The position numbers and the translations under genes are program-made. This document shows, in pieces, positions 9,798 through 18,045 of a DNA stretch of 64,000 bases. Each line of letters begins with the position of its first letter. Position 1 is the stretch's first letter. Source of the DNA: RPQJ01 sp963754125 (lineage in GTDB: Bacteria > Pseudomonadota > Gammaproteobacteria > Steroidobacterales > Steroidobacteraceae). The stretch covers positions 186,001 through 250,000 of the forward strand of contig CAVWEX010000014.1 of the NCBI GenBank assembly GCA_963754125.1, in the 5' to 3' direction. The notes below the pieces were generated by a model. It was not told where the DNA came from, ran no database searches, and saw only the letters and a list, made by a program, of their open reading frames with translations.

Positions 9798-11246
9798 ATG
9801 CTGATCCCCGTCGTCCTCTCCGGCGGCTCCGGCACCCGCCTGTGGCCGCTGTCGCGCGAGCTCTATCCCAAGCAGCTCCTGCCGCTGGTGGGTGAACGGA
9901 CGATGCTGCAGGAGACCGTGGCGCGGCTGGCTGGAGTTGCGGACGTGGGTGCGCCGGTGGTGGTGTGCAACGAGAGCCACCGGTTCATGGTCGCCGAGCA
10001 GCTGCGCGGCTTCGGGTCGCCGCCGCAGGCGATCGTGCTCGAGCCGGTGGGACGCAACACCGCGCCGGCCGTGGCAGTCGCGGCACTCGTCGCGCTCGGT
10101 CGCGTGGCGCCCGCGGCGCATGGCCTCGACGGGGATGACGATCCGGTGCTGCTGGTGCTGCCCGCCGACCACGTGATCCGCGACGTCGAGTCCTTCCGCG
10201 AGGCAGTCGCGGCCGGCCGCGCGGCGGCGGAGCAGGGCAAGCTCGTCACGTTCGGCGTCGTGCCGGACCGCCCCGAGACGGGCTACGGCTACATTCGGCG
10301 TGCGCGGGGAGAGGGTCCCGTTTACGCGGTCGCCGAGTTCGTGGAGAAGCCCGACCTCGCCACCGCGGTGCGCTACGTGCAGTCCGGCGAGTACTTCTGG
10401 AACAGCGGCATGTTCATGTTCCGCGCGCGGACCTACCTCGCGGAGCTCGGGCTGCACGCCCCGGCGATGCTCGCCGCCTGCGAGGCTGCGGTCGCGGCGG
10501 CCACCCGCGACCTCGATTTCACCCGCCTGCCGCCCGCCGAGTTCGCTGCCTGCCCGGCCGACTCGGTGGACTACGCGGTCATGGAAAAGACGACCTCCGC
10601 GGTCGTCGTGCCGCTCGATGCCGGCTGGAGCGACGTCGGCTCGTGGTCTGCGCTTCAGGATGCGCTGCCGACCGACGCGCAGGGCAACGTCACCGCCGGC
10701 GACGTCATCTCCGAGGGCACCACCGGCTGCTACCTGCACTCCACCAGCCGCCTGATCGCAGCGGTGGGACTCGCCGACCACGTGGTGGTCGAGACCAAGG
10801 ATGCGGTGCTCGTGGCGCCGCGCGACAAGGTGCAGGACGTGAAGGCGCTGGTCGCCCGGCTCAAGGCGCAGGGCCGCTACGAGACCTCGCTGCACCGCGA
10901 GGTGTTCCGCCCCTGGGGCAGCTACGACAGCATCGACAGCGGCGAGCGCTTCCAGGTGAAGCGGCTGGTGGTGAAGCCGGGCGCCTCGATGTCGCTGCAG
11001 CTGCACCATCACCGCGCCGAGCATTGGATCGTCGTCTCCGGCACCGCGCGCATCACGCGTGGCGAGGAGACGCTCCTGCTCGGCGAGAACGAATCGACTT
11101 TCATCCCGATGGGCACGAAGCACCGCATCGAGAACCCGGGCAAGGTGACGCTGCACATCATCGAGGTGCAGTCGGGAAGCTATCTCGGCGAGGACGACAT
11201 CGTGCGATTCGAGGACCGTTACGGACGCGAGGGATCGAGCACATGA
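9798..11246 (+). CDS. manC: Mannose-1-phosphate guanylyltransferase / mannose-6-phosphate isomerase (bifunctional)
   Basis: The 482-residue protein has an N-terminal guanylyltransferase domain, VVLSGGSGTRLWPLSRELYP with PKQLLPL, then EPVGRNTAPAVAVAA, LVLPADHVI and FVEKPDLATA. A C-terminal type II phosphomannose isomerase cupin domain follows (RPWGSYDSIDSGERFQVKRL and LQLHHHRAEHWIVVSGTARI). It makes GDP-mannose from mannose-1-phosphate and can isomerise fructose-6-phosphate, feeding Gmd/Fcl. A TACAAT -10-like box lies at 9765-9770 without a clear -35. The stop overlaps the manB start as ATGA (11243-11246), so the pair is coupled. Confidence 0.95.
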   Translation: MLIPVVLSGGSGTRLWPLSRELYPKQLLPLVGERTMLQETVARLAGVADVGAPVVVCNESHRFMVAEQLRGFGSPPQAIVLEPVGRNTAPAVAVAALVALGRVAPAAHGLDGDDDPVLLVLPADHVIRDVESFREAVAAGRAAAEQGKLVTFGVVPDRPETGYGYIRRARGEGPVYAVAEFVEKPDLATAVRYVQSGEYFWNSGMFMFRARTYLAELGLHAPAMLAACEAAVAAATRDLDFTRLPPAEFAACPADSVDYAVMEKTTSAVVVPLDAGWSDVGSWSALQDALPTDAQGNVTAGDVISEGTTGCYLHSTSRLIAAVGLADHVVVETKDAVLVAPRDKVQDVKALVARLKAQGRYETSLHREVFRPWGSYDSIDSGERFQVKRLVVKPGASMSLQLHHHRAEHWIVVSGTARITRGEETLLLGENESTFIPMGTKHRIENPGKVTLHIIEVQSGSYLGEDDIVRFEDRYGREGSST

Positions 11247-12607
11247 ACCCCATCAGCATCAGCGGCTTCAAGGCCTACGACCTGCGCGGGCGCATCCCGG
11301 CCGAGCTCAACGAGGACGTCGCCTACCGCATCGGGCGCGCGTACGCGGAGTTCGTGAAGCCGAGGAAGGTGATCGTCGGCCGCGACATCCGCCTCTCGAG
11401 CGAGGAACTCGCCAAGGCACTCGAGCAGGGGCTGCTCGACTCCGGCGTGGACGTGTACGACATCGGCCTCTGCGGCACCGAGGTCGTGTACTTCGCGACC
11501 TTCGCCAAGGAAATGGACGGCGGCATCATGGTCACGGCGAGCCACAACCCGCCGGACTACAACGGCATGAAGTTCGTGCGCGAAGGCTCCCGTCCGATCA
11601 GCGGCGACAACGGCCTGCAGGACATCCGCCGGCTTGCCGAGGCGGGTCGCTTCAGCACGCCGGCGCGCGTCGGCGAGCGCTTCGCCGTCGACATCATGCC
11701 GGAGTACATCGAGCACCTGCTCTCGTACGTCGACCGCCCGAGCCTCAAGCCGCTGCGGGTCGTCGTGCACGCGGGCAACGGCGGCGCGGGCCTGATCGTG
11801 GACAAGCTCGAGCCCTTCCTCCCCTTCGAGTTCATCAAGGTGCACCACGAGCCGGACGGCACGTTTCCGAACGGCGTGCCGAATCCCATGCTGGTCGAGA
11901 ATCACCGCGCCCCGGTCGAGGCACTGAAGCGCCACGGCGCCGACTGCGCGATTTCCTGGGACGGCGACTTCGACCGCTGTTTCCTGTTCGACGAGAAGGG
12001 CGTCTTCATCGAGGGCTACTACATCGTGGGCCTGCTCGCCTCCGTGTTCCTGCAGCGCCACCCGGGCAGCCGCATCGTCCACGATCCGCGGCTCACCTGG
12101 AACACGCTCGACATCGTGGCGGCGGGCCGCGGCGAGGCGGTGCAGTCGAAGTCCGGCCACGCGTTCATCAAGCAGGTGATGCGCGAGGTGGACGGCATCT
12201 ACGGCGGCGAGATGAGCGCGCATCACTATTTCCGCGACTTCGCCTACTGCGACAGCGGCATGATCCCGTGGCTGCTGGTCACCCAGATCATGAGCGACAC
12301 CGGCAAGAGCCTCTCGCAGCTCGTGGGCGAGCGCATGCGGATGTTCCCGACCAGCGGCGAGATCAACCGCCGCGTCGCCGATGCGCCGGCGACGATCGCC
12401 GCCGTGCTCGCGAATTACGAGCCCGCTGCACTGCGCGTGGACCACACCGACGGCGTCAGCGTGGAGTTCGACCGCTGGCGCTTCAACCTGCGCGCGTCCA
12501 ACACCGAGCCGCTGATCCGCCTCAACGTCGAGAGCCGCGGCGACGAGGCGCTGATGCGCGAGAAGACTGCGGAACTGCTCGCGCTGATCGGCGGCGAGCC
12601 CGGCTGA
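11243..12607 (+). CDS. manB: Phosphomannomutase / phosphoglucomutase
   Basis: This 454-residue alpha-D-phosphohexomutase interconverts mannose-6-phosphate and mannose-1-phosphate (and probably the glucose analogues, as AlgC does), supplying ManC. The phosphoserine loop is GIMVTASHNPPDYNGMKFV, the metal loop is SWDGDFDRCFLFD, the sugar-specificity loop is GGEMSAHHYFRDFAYCDSG, and the C-terminal phosphate-binding loop is FNLRASNTEPLIRLNVE. All four domains are complete and the frame is intact. The start at 11243 is fixed by the ATGA overlap with manC. Confidence 0.95.
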   Translation: MNPISISGFKAYDLRGRIPAELNEDVAYRIGRAYAEFVKPRKVIVGRDIRLSSEELAKALEQGLLDSGVDVYDIGLCGTEVVYFATFAKEMDGGIMVTASHNPPDYNGMKFVREGSRPISGDNGLQDIRRLAEAGRFSTPARVGERFAVDIMPEYIEHLLSYVDRPSLKPLRVVVHAGNGGAGLIVDKLEPFLPFEFIKVHHEPDGTFPNGVPNPMLVENHRAPVEALKRHGADCAISWDGDFDRCFLFDEKGVFIEGYYIVGLLASVFLQRHPGSRIVHDPRLTWNTLDIVAAGRGEAVQSKSGHAFIKQVMREVDGIYGGEMSAHHYFRDFAYCDSGMIPWLLVTQIMSDTGKSLSQLVGERMRMFPTSGEINRRVADAPATIAAVLANYEPAALRVDHTDGVSVEFDRWRFNLRASNTEPLIRLNVESRGDEALMREKTAELLALIGGEPG

Positions 12608-12608
12608 C

Positions 12609-13430
12609 TTGAACCTGCGCTGGTTGCTCTGGTCGCTCGCGAGTCCCTCGCAGATCCTGCTCGCCTGCGCGATCGCCGGCGGCCTGCTGCTCGTCGTCGC
12701 CCGCGCCCGCGTCGGGCCGCCGACCCGGGTGGCACGCTTCGGTCGGGCGCTGGCGGTGATCGGCAGCCTCGGCCTGCTCGTCTTCGGACTGTTCCCCACG
12801 AGTCACGCGCTCGCGCGGGTGCTCGAGGAGCGTTTCCCGCGTCCCGAGTTGCCTGCCGACATCGCGGGCATCGTGCTGCTCGGCGGCGCCGAGCGCATCG
12901 CGGCGTCCGACGCCCACGGCGAGCCGCTGCTGAACGCGTCGGCAACGCGCTACGTGGCGGCGCTGCGCCTCGCGGAGCGCTATCCGCAGGCCCGGCTCGT
13001 GCACACCGGGGGCGCCCGGCTGCGAAAGGGTGGGCGCGAATTCGGCTCGGAATCGGTGGTGGCGGCCGCGGTGCTCAAGGGTTCGGGCCTCGATCCGCAG
13101 CGCATCGCGTACGAGTCGGTCGCGCGCGACTCCTGCGAGCATCCCGCCCGGGTCAGGGACCTGGTGCGGCCGGCCCCCGGTGAGACCTGGGTCGTGGTCA
13201 CCTCGGCCATGCACATGCCCCGCGTGGTCGGCTGCTTCCGCGCTGCGGGCTGGCCCGAGATCGTTCCGTACCCGACCGACCATCGCGTCGTCGCAGGCGG
13301 TTGGGACCGCGGGACCTTCCGGATCTCCGACAACCTCGCACTGCTCGACGCGGCGCTGCACGAGTGGCTCGGGCTCGCGTACTACCGGCTGACCGGCCGG
13401 ATTGCGGAGATCTTCCCCGGGCCGCAGTGA
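12609..13430 (+). CDS. DUF218 (YdcF/ElyC/SanA-like) membrane protein
   Basis: This 273-residue protein starts at TTG 12609, one base after the manB stop. Two hydrophobic segments (about residues 15-32 and 44-64) precede the DUF218 domain, with IVLLGGAERI, LVHTGGARL, ESVARDSCEHPARVRDLV and WVVVTSAMHMPRVVGCFRAAGW; the conserved acidic and SAxHMxR residues are present. Relatives such as ElyC and SanA act in envelope or peptidoglycan/polyprenyl-linked steps, but the biochemical activity is not established. Its position at the end of the manC-manB unit suggests an envelope-glycan role. Confidence 0.8.
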   Translation: MNLRWLLWSLASPSQILLACAIAGGLLLVVARARVGPPTRVARFGRALAVIGSLGLLVFGLFPTSHALARVLEERFPRPELPADIAGIVLLGGAERIAASDAHGEPLLNASATRYVAALRLAERYPQARLVHTGGARLRKGGREFGSESVVAAAVLKGSGLDPQRIAYESVARDSCEHPARVRDLVRPAPGETWVVVTSAMHMPRVVGCFRAAGWPEIVPYPTDHRVVAGGWDRGTFRISDNLALLDAALHEWLGLAYYRLTGRIAEIFPGPQ

Positions 13431-13636
13431 CGTGGCGAGCTCAGCGGCGATGACGTCCAGGAAGACCGCACGATCAAGATAAGGGAGATTCACCTCAATC
13501 TGCTAAAGGATCGTTTACATGAAGCGCGGCTTCGTGCTACCACGATCCCGGGCCGAGACGACGCGCGCAATGGAAGTACAAAGACGTCGCGTCGCTGAAT
13601 AACTCAAGCAGTCGTCGCGCATGGGGGAAAAGCAGA
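13431..13636. other. Intergenic gap at the left edge of the low-GC cassette
   Basis: This 206-bp gap has no readable gene. Composition drops in A/T direction from here on. TTTACA at 13513-13518 could be a -35, but no good -10 follows at 16-18 bases. A purine run GGGGGAAA at 13623-13630 precedes the ATG at 13637 and is a plausible ribosome site. Confidence 0.4.
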
Positions 13637-16213
13637 ATGTCCGCCGATCGAAAGTCGGGGAATGCGTTGGGGTTACCGGAAGCATCGCGTTCCGCCCCGG
13701 GCAGCATCGGGTTCAAGAATCTGCTCATCGTAGTCGGGCAGTTGGCGCTCGTGCTGTTGCTTCTCAGGCAATACAGCATTGAAGGCGCGGCTTTCATACG
13801 TGTGGCTCTATTGGCCTTTGGCGGCTTCGCGATTCATGCTTTGTTGCCGCTGCCCTACCGCTTGCCGTTCTTTGCAGCATTGAGCATCGCCGCGACCGCA
13901 TTCATCATGGGTCTCGAGAACGGTGCATGGCTCATCGGCATCGGCCTCATTTTAATCGGAGTCTGTCATTTGCCGGTTGCTGCGTGGGTCCGCGGGACGA
14001 TCCTGCTCGGCCTCGGCGCACTTCTCTCGTTGCAGCGCGCGGCGTTGGTGCCGTTCCCATGGTCCGAGGCCATATGGCCGATCCTCGGCTCGATGTTCAT
14101 GTTTCGCCTGATCGTCTATTTCTACGATCTGCGGCACGACAAGGCGCCCACCAGCATTGCGCGAACACTCGCGTATTTCTTCATGCTTCCCAACGTGTGC
14201 CTTCCACTTTTTCCAGTCGTCGACTACAAGACGTTCCGGCGGAACTATTACGACGCCGACGCCTACCTGATTTATCAGCGTGGGATCGACTGGATCGTGC
14301 GTGGCGTGATCCACCTGTTGCTGTACAGGATCATCTACTACTACCTGACGCTGGCGCCGGCGGAGGTGACAACCCCAGCCGAACTCACGCAGTACCTCGT
14401 CACGAATTTTCTCCTGTACCTGCGGGTCTCAGGATTGTTCCACCTCGTGGTGGGCATGTTGTACCTCTTCGGCTTCCACCTGCCGGAGACACACAACCGG
14501 TACCTGCTCGCATCGAGCTTCACGGACTTCTGGCGCCGGATCAACATCTACTGGAAGGACTTCATGCAGAAGGTCTTCTATTACCCGATCATCTTCCGGC
14601 TGAAGCGCCTCGGTACTGAAAGGGCCATCATCGTCGCGACGCTGCTGGTCTTCCTGCTCACATGGTTCCTGCACGCGTACCAGTGGTTCTGGCTGCGCGG
14701 CACGATATTGTTCGTACCTCAGGACATACTTTTCTGGACGATACTGGGTGCGCTCGTTGTCGTGAATTCGCTGTTCGAGATGCGGCATGGTCGTGCGAGG
14801 TCACTTGGAGCGCCTGCCTGGACCTGGCGCCGGACTTTCACGCTGACGACGAAAACCTATGCCACTTTCTGGTTCATCTGCATCCTGTGGTCTTTTTGGA
14901 CCGCGGAGTCAATCAAGGATTGGCTGTCCTTGTGGCCCGCGCTTCGGGGGACGTACACGATCGAGGCTCTGCTGTATCCGGGCATCGTGCTGGCCGTGGT
15001 TCTGCTCGGCAGCATTCCCCAGGACAAGCTCGAGACGGCGAAGACGCCGGAGCGTGCAAGTCGCGCATGGAATCGCGAACGACTGGTGACGCTTGCTTGC
15101 CTGGTGGCACTCATTGTCGTCTCGGTGGAGACCGTCCACAGGAGGATCGGCAGCGAGGTCGCGAGCGTGATGCACACGATCCGCTCGGGTCGCCTTAGCC
15201 GCCTGGATACCGCAAAGCTAGAGCGCGGCTATTACGAGAGCCTGCTGTCCGTGGATCGATTCAATTCGCAGCTCTGGGAAGTGTATGCGAAGAAGCCGGC
15301 CAACTGGTTGACCGCCGAAACTGCGAACATCAAGCGCTTCGTCGGCGGTTTCGGGCAGGTCGAACTGGCTCCCACGTTTGTTGCGACAACCCCCTATGGC
15401 CTGCTCAGCGTCAACCGCTGGGGCATGCGAGACCAGGATTACTCGCTGCAACCGGCCCCAGGAACCTTCCGCGCCGTTGTGCTCGGCGCGTCCTCCGTGA
15501 TGGGATGGGGCGTCACAGACAACGCCACCTTCGAGTCACTGGTCGAGATGCGCCTGAACGCGGAACTGCGCGATACCCCGTACCAGAGATTCGAGTTGCT
15601 GAACTTCGGTGTTCCCGGGTACCAGCCCCCTCAGCAGCTCGTTGCCTGGGAAAAGGCCTTGGAATTTGCACCCTCCAGCGTCTTTTTTGTCGCAACGGGC
15701 CGCGAGCAAGATCGATCGGCGATGTACTTGGTGGAGGTTGTGCGCAAGGGAATCGAAATTCCGTACCCCGAGTTACGCGACATCGTTGACCGGGCAGGTG
15801 TGCGGGCCGATATGGACGAAGCGTCTGCGACTCGCGCGCTGACTCCCTTCGGCAGTGAGATTCTCGCGTTCGTGTATGAACGAATCGCCGCGGACGCACG
15901 TAACAGGGGCATCGTCCCAGTCTGGATTTTCCTGCCCCAAGTCCGGGAAGGCAACTGGCAGGAGGCGACTCCGGAGGCGGTACGCATCGCGAACAATGCC
16001 GGTTTCATCACGATCAACATCGAGGACGTATACCGGGGCCACGACTTCACCGATATCCGCCTCGCGGAATGGGACGAGCACCCCAACGCCGTCGGGCACC
16101 AAATGGTCGCCGATCGACTATATTCCGACCTGCTGGAGAGGCGGGACGAGATCTTCGCCGCCCCCCAGCTCGAAAGCCGGGATGCGACCCAGGTTCAACC
16201 GACGGAGCACTAG
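13637..16213 (+). CDS. MBOAT O-acyltransferase fused to a C-terminal SGNH-hydrolase-like domain
   Basis: The 858-residue protein has about ten to twelve hydrophobic helices in residues 30-500. They include the MBOAT blocks SSFTDFWRRINIYWKDFMQK (about 295-315) and FLLTWFLHAYQWFW, where His346 fits the invariant MBOAT catalytic histidine. A last hydrophobic stretch near 490-505 leads to a soluble domain with an SGNH-like block I, RAVVLGASSVMGWGV (Ser619 candidate nucleophile), and a terminal DEHPNAVGHQMVADRL block giving the His. Block III (usual GxND) is altered to ATGREQD. MBOAT proteins move acyl groups from cytosolic carriers to extracytoplasmic acceptors; DltB and DltD do this as two proteins. 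It is 4 bp ahead of the carrier-protein gene. Base composition is clearly less GC-rich than manB or gltX. Confidence 0.8.
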   Translation: MSADRKSGNALGLPEASRSAPGSIGFKNLLIVVGQLALVLLLLRQYSIEGAAFIRVALLAFGGFAIHALLPLPYRLPFFAALSIAATAFIMGLENGAWLIGIGLILIGVCHLPVAAWVRGTILLGLGALLSLQRAALVPFPWSEAIWPILGSMFMFRLIVYFYDLRHDKAPTSIARTLAYFFMLPNVCLPLFPVVDYKTFRRNYYDADAYLIYQRGIDWIVRGVIHLLLYRIIYYYLTLAPAEVTTPAELTQYLVTNFLLYLRVSGLFHLVVGMLYLFGFHLPETHNRYLLASSFTDFWRRINIYWKDFMQKVFYYPIIFRLKRLGTERAIIVATLLVFLLTWFLHAYQWFWLRGTILFVPQDILFWTILGALVVVNSLFEMRHGRARSLGAPAWTWRRTFTLTTKTYATFWFICILWSFWTAESIKDWLSLWPALRGTYTIEALLYPGIVLAVVLLGSIPQDKLETAKTPERASRAWNRERLVTLACLVALIVVSVETVHRRIGSEVASVMHTIRSGRLSRLDTAKLERGYYESLLSVDRFNSQLWEVYAKKPANWLTAETANIKRFVGGFGQVELAPTFVATTPYGLLSVNRWGMRDQDYSLQPAPGTFRAVVLGASSVMGWGVTDNATFESLVEMRLNAELRDTPYQRFELLNFGVPGYQPPQQLVAWEKALEFAPSSVFFVATGREQDRSAMYLVEVVRKGIEIPYPELRDIVDRAGVRADMDEASATRALTPFGSEILAFVYERIAADARNRGIVPVWIFLPQVREGNWQEATPEAVRIANNAGFITINIEDVYRGHDFTDIRLAEWDEHPNAVGHQMVADRLYSDLLERRDEIFAAPQLESRDATQVQPTEH

Positions 16214-16216
16214 CGC

Positions 16217-16468
16217 ATGTCCGAAGCCATCGAGCACACCGTGAAGAAGTACATTCTGGACACCTTCCTGCCAGGCGAGAACCCGGACGAACTCACCCGG
16301 GGAACACCGCTGATCTCCGGCGGCATCCTGGACTCGATCGCCACACTGAAGCTCGTGATGTTTCTGGAAGAGACGTTCGGCATCACGCTGGAGGCGCACG
16401 AGGCCGATCGCGAGCACCTCGACAATCTTGCGGACATTGCCGCACTGGTACAGTCCAAGCTGTCCTAG
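16217..16468 (+). CDS. Acyl/peptidyl carrier protein
   Basis: This 83-residue helical carrier protein has the phosphopantetheine site SGGILDSIATLKLVMFL, with Ser40 as attachment residue, followed by EETFGITLEA. It is 4 bp downstream of the MBOAT-SGNH gene and 8 bp upstream of the adenylating-enzyme gene, so all are surely co-transcribed. By position and size it matches DltC-like or PltL-like stand-alone carriers that receive an amino acid from a dedicated ligase. It is not AcpP, as the surrounding genes are not fatty-acid synthesis genes and the DSL motif is DSI. Confidence 0.88.
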   Translation: MSEAIEHTVKKYILDTFLPGENPDELTRGTPLISGGILDSIATLKLVMFLEETFGITLEAHEADREHLDNLADIAALVQSKLS

Positions 16469-16476
16469 GAGCGATC

Positions 16477-18045
16477 ATGATCGACGCCCGCCCGCTACAC
16501 CGGGACTTCATTCGGGCTGCACAGAGAGAACCGGGCCGCACGGCGATCGTCGAGCCCGGGAGGGGGTCGCTTACCTACGGTGACCTCGACGAGCTTTCCG
16601 ACCGGTTGCGAGATCGTTTGAGCGCACTCGGCGTCCGGCCCGGCGGCCGCGTCGGGATCTACATGCGCAAATCTGCCGATGCGGTCGCGACTATCTTAGG
16701 AATTTTGAAGACCGGTGCTGCATACGTTCCGGTGGATCCAGGGGCGCCGCCTGCCCGCAATGCTTTCATCATGAATAACTGCGCCGTGGACGTCGCCGTC
16801 GTGGAAGCGGAATTGGCCGGCAAGTTTGCCACTGAACTGGCTGCACTGGGGCCGGTTCCCGCACTCCTAGAGGTTGATGCGCCCCGGCTTGGTGCGGGCC
16901 TGCGCGCGGCATTGCATCGCGCCGATTCGTCGGCGCCCGCGGCCGCTTCGAATACGATCCTGCCCGACACCCAACAACTCGCTTACATCCTATATACGTC
17001 GGGCTCAACGGGAAAGCCGAAGGGCGTGATGCTTTCCCACGAGAATGCCGTGACGTTCGTGGACTGGTGCTCCGAGGTTTTCGAGCCCCTGGAATCCGAC
17101 CGGTTCTCGTCCCACGCGCCGTTCCACTTCGATCTCTCCATCCTAGACATTCACGTGTGCCTGAAGCATGGCGCAACACTGGTTCTGGTGGGAGAGGAAG
17201 TCGGGAAGGATCCCGTCCGCCTCGCTCCGTTGATCGCAGACGAGAAGATCACGATCTGGTATTCGGCACCGTCGATCCTCAGCCTGCTGGCCCAGTTCGG
17301 CAATTTGAAGGCGTACGATTACTCGCGCCTTCGCCACGTCCTGTTCGCGGGCGAGGTCTTCCCGGTGAAGCACCTGCGACTGCTCAGCGAACTGCTCCCG
17401 GGCAAGCGCTACTTCAACCTCTACGGACCCACGGAAACGAATGTTTGCACCTGGTATGAGGTGTCGCTGCCGATCCCAACGGACCGGACCACGCCGTACC
17501 CGATCGGCAAGACCTGCTCGCACCTGAGATCCCGGGTGGTTGACGAGAAAGATCGCGACGTTCGCGCGGGTGACGAAGGCGAGCTTTGCATCACGGGGCC
17601 CGGTGTCATGCAGGGCTACTGGGCGCTGCCGGAGCAGACAGCGAAGGGTTTCCTGCAACACGCGGATCGGACCCGCTGGTACCGCACCGGAGACATCGTG
17701 GTGGAAGGCGCGGATGGAGATTACACCTACCGCGGCCGGCGGGATCGCATGGTGAAGCGTCGCGGGTATCGCGTGGAACTCGGTGAGATCGAGGCGGGTC
17801 TCTACCGGCATCCGCGAATCAAGGAAGCAGCCGTCGTAGCGACGCCCAACGAAGAGTCGGGGGTGTCGATTACAGCCTTCCTGAGTGCTCGCGAGGGGCA
17901 GAGGCCATCACTCATCGAGATGAAACGCTTCTGCTCCGAGCACCTGCCGCTCTACATGATCCCCGATCGTTTCTCCTGGCTGGATGAATTGCCGAAGACC
18001 TCGACCGACAAGGTCGACTATCAGCGGCTCAAAGGGATGACTTGA
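16477..18045 (+). CDS. Stand-alone amino-acid adenylating enzyme (aminoacyl-AMP:carrier ligase, DltA/PltF-like)
   Basis: This 522-residue ANL-superfamily enzyme has the adenylation core motifs in order: GILKTGAAYVPVDP (A2), AYILYTSGSTGKPKGVMLSH (A3), PFHFDLSILDIHVCLKHGAT (A4), YFNLYGPTETN (A5), WYRTGDI (A7), GRRDRMVKRRGYRVELGEIE (A8) and LPKTSTDKVDYQRL (A10 lysine). The Asp in FHFDLS is at the position that binds the substrate amino group in amino-acid-activating domains, which argues against a fatty or aryl acid. There is no fused carrier or condensation domain, so it should load the carrier encoded just upstream. The substrate is unproved; the neighbouring dehydrogenase makes proline the leading guess. 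It ends in a 1-bp stop/start overlap with that gene. Confidence 0.85.
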   Translation: MIDARPLHRDFIRAAQREPGRTAIVEPGRGSLTYGDLDELSDRLRDRLSALGVRPGGRVGIYMRKSADAVATILGILKTGAAYVPVDPGAPPARNAFIMNNCAVDVAVVEAELAGKFATELAALGPVPALLEVDAPRLGAGLRAALHRADSSAPAAASNTILPDTQQLAYILYTSGSTGKPKGVMLSHENAVTFVDWCSEVFEPLESDRFSSHAPFHFDLSILDIHVCLKHGATLVLVGEEVGKDPVRLAPLIADEKITIWYSAPSILSLLAQFGNLKAYDYSRLRHVLFAGEVFPVKHLRLLSELLPGKRYFNLYGPTETNVCTWYEVSLPIPTDRTTPYPIGKTCSHLRSRVVDEKDRDVRAGDEGELCITGPGVMQGYWALPEQTAKGFLQHADRTRWYRTGDIVVEGADGDYTYRGRRDRMVKRRGYRVELGEIEAGLYRHPRIKEAAVVATPNEESGVSITAFLSAREGQRPSLIEMKRFCSEHLPLYMIPDRFSWLDELPKTSTDKVDYQRLKGMT

